6,808 nucleotides of DNA from Nitrospirota bacterium (GTDB lineage Bacteria > Nitrospirota > Nitrospiria > Nitrospirales > UBA8639). Location of the stretch: the NCBI GenBank assembly GCA_029881175.1, contig JAOUNC010000151.1:1-6808 (forward strand), given 5' to 3'. Of this stretch, positions 5,431-6,808 are shown piece after piece. Below the pieces are notes generated by a model. The model searched no databases, was not told the origin of the DNA, and worked only from the letters and a program-made list of their open reading frames with translations. A program made the position numbers and the translations under genes. How positions within the stretch are numbered: position 1 is the first letter of the stretch; each line of letters starts with the position of its first letter.

Positions 5431-6808
5431 ATGAGTATTCTTGCCACGAAAGACACGCATGTCGTTATTCAGGGGGGCGTGGCTGGTGTCAATGCTGCCC
5501 GTCGTATGGCTGAGTTCCGCTATATGATTAAACAACCGTTGAATGTATCCGCATTTGTGTATCCGCCTGACGCAGGGAAAACCTATGAAATCGTGTGCGG
5601 GACCGAGCTTGTGGCCATTCCCATCTATAAGACGGTGGCGGATGCCACGGCCAATCATCCTGAAATTAATACCAGCCTGGTTTATATCGGCGCGAACCGA
5701 GCGTATGAAGGCACAATGGATGCCCTCAATGATCCCAAAATCAAAACGGTCTCCATGATTACCGAAGGAGTTCCAGAAAAAGACGCCAAGCTTCTTGGAA
5801 AACATGCCAGAAAATTAGGCAAAACGTTTAACGGCCCTTCCTCGATTGGCGTGGTGTCTGCCGGAGAATGTCGTTTGGGTGTGATCGGTGGAGCTTTTGA
5901 TAATTTGGTGGCCTGTAAGTTGTATCGCCCGGGTTCATTTGGCGTCATTACCAAATCGGGCGGGTTGTCAAACGAAATTATCTGGATTTGTTCTCAATTT
6001 GCTGACGGGATCACCACAGCCATCGGAATTGGTGGGGATGCCTACCCAGGGACAGATTACGTCAGTTATTTGGAAATGTTTGAAAACGACCCGCAAACCA
6101 AAGCGGTGGTGATCGTCGGGGAAATGGGTGGCGATCTAGAGGAAAGTGCTGCTGAATGGTACGGAGCCAAGAAGCGCCGGATTAAATTGTTGGCGGTGGT
6201 TTCTGGCTTTTGCCAAGAAAGTCTGCCCAAGGGGATGAAATTCGGCCATGCCGGTGCGAAAGAAGGGTTAAAAGGGGAAGGGTCGGCGCGGGCGAAATCC
6301 GATGCCTTGAAAAAGGCGGGCGCGATTGTCCCTGATACCTTTGGCGCGTTGGGGCCTGCAATCAAGGCCACACATGAGGAATTTCTCAAGACTGGAGTGA
6401 TTAAGGCCATTCCGGATTTGGCTCCGGCGGATGTACCGAGGCTTCCAAAAACCGTGGCTGAAGCGAAGAAAGATGGAGAAGTCTTGGTGGAACCGCTCAT
6501 TCGTTCCACTATCAGCGATGATCGGGGTGACGAGCCCCTGTATCAAGGCTATCCGGCTTCTGAGCTCATCAATGCCGGTTATGATATTCCCCATATTATT
6601 GGATTGTTATGGGATAACCGGTTAGTTTCCAAACAAGAAGCCGAAATTATCAAACGGATTATCATGTTGTCGGCCGACCATGGCCCATGTGTCAGTGGTG
6701 CGTTGACGACGGTCATTGCGGCCTGTGCGGGAATCGGCTTATCGCAAGCGGTAGCCGCGGGTATGATTATGATCGGCCCACGATTTGGTGGTGCGGTCAC
6801 CGATGCTG
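5431..6808 (+). CDS. aclA: ATP-citrate lyase, large subunit AclA (partial, runs off window)
   Basis: The frame is open to the window end, giving 459 codons; Chlorobium-type AclA has about 610 residues, so roughly a quarter is missing. It carries the catalytic part of the enzyme. The N-terminal CoA-binding region resembles succinyl-CoA synthetase alpha. The phosphorylated histidine is His273 in KFGHAGAKEG, the same GHAGA context as SucD. The C-terminal part is the citrate-synthase-like lyase domain that makes acetyl-CoA and oxaloacetate: ADHGPCVSGA, with His417 aligning to the catalytic histidine in human DHGPAVSGA, followed by IGPRFGGAV. TAGGAG at 5416-5421 lies 9 bases before the ATG. The order aclB-aclA with a 35-base gap matches the known operon. 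No frameshift was seen. Confidence 0.96.
   Translation, partial: MSILATKDTHVVIQGGVAGVNAARRMAEFRYMIKQPLNVSAFVYPPDAGKTYEIVCGTELVAIPIYKTVADATANHPEINTSLVYIGANRAYEGTMDALNDPKIKTVSMITEGVPEKDAKLLGKHARKLGKTFNGPSSIGVVSAGECRLGVIGGAFDNLVACKLYRPGSFGVITKSGGLSNEIIWICSQFADGITTAIGIGGDAYPGTDYVSYLEMFENDPQTKAVVIVGEMGGDLEESAAEWYGAKKRRIKLLAVVSGFCQESLPKGMKFGHAGAKEGLKGEGSARAKSDALKKAGAIVPDTFGALGPAIKATHEEFLKTGVIKAIPDLAPADVPRLPKTVAEAKKDGEVLVEPLIRSTISDDRGDEPLYQGYPASELINAGYDIPHIIGLLWDNRLVSKQEAEIIKRIIMLSADHGPCVSGALTTVIAACAGIGLSQAVAAGMIMIGPRFGGAVTDA

Noticed and set aside
6066..6509. Long minus-strand frame opposite aclA
   Set aside because: It is a shadow of the clear aclA reading frame, rich in Ser/Pro/Ala as expected for antisense translation of a codon-biased gene.
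1..6808. CRISPR arrays, insertion sequences, tRNA or rRNA genes
   Set aside because: No spaced long repeats, terminal inverted repeats with transposase, or RNA-gene structures were seen.

Overview
The window looks like a core-metabolism region of an autotrophic bacterium that fixes CO2 by the reductive TCA (rTCA) cycle. It holds the 3' end of a monomeric-type isocitrate dehydrogenase gene, a class I fructose-1,6-bisphosphatase, and an aclB-aclA operon encoding two-subunit ATP-citrate lyase, the diagnostic rTCA enzyme. This set, with moderate GC (close to 50% by eye), fits Nitrospirota best, such as a lower-GC Nitrospira-like nitrite oxidiser. Chlorobi, Nitrospinota and other rTCA lineages cannot be excluded by reading alone, so the taxon is an inference.

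Layout. 1-170: the last 55-56 codons of icd, followed by a strong intrinsic terminator (207-247). 330-704 (-) and 806-1153 (+): two divergent genes for small exported proteins of unknown function, sharing a 101-bp intergenic region. 1252-1671 (+): a YjbQ/UPF0047 family protein. 1756-2430 (+): a class I SAM-dependent methyltransferase resembling the protein-lysine methyltransferase group. 2431-2714: no convincing gene; it ends in a near-consensus sigma70-type promoter. 2715-3677 (+): fbp. 3678-4198: a 521-bp gene-free region with paired TGCAC repeats, a polypyrimidine tract, small inverted repeats, a good promoter, and a hairpin at the predicted 5' end of the acl transcript. 4199-5395 (+): aclB. 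5431 to the window end (+): aclA, cut off after 459 codons.

How the genes work together. ATP-citrate lyase cleaves citrate to acetyl-CoA and oxaloacetate, closing the rTCA cycle. Isocitrate dehydrogenase run reductively carboxylates 2-oxoglutarate. Fructose-1,6-bisphosphatase passes fixed carbon through gluconeogenesis to hexose phosphates. The methyltransferase, the YjbQ protein and the two exported proteins have no evident link to this pathway.

No clearly new multi-gene system is visible. The most interesting signals are regulatory. The fbp promoter is placed so that transcription should start on the A of the ATG, which predicts a leaderless mRNA. The acl promoter should start transcription on the first base of a hairpin. 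The long region ahead of aclBA carries repeats that could be regulator sites.
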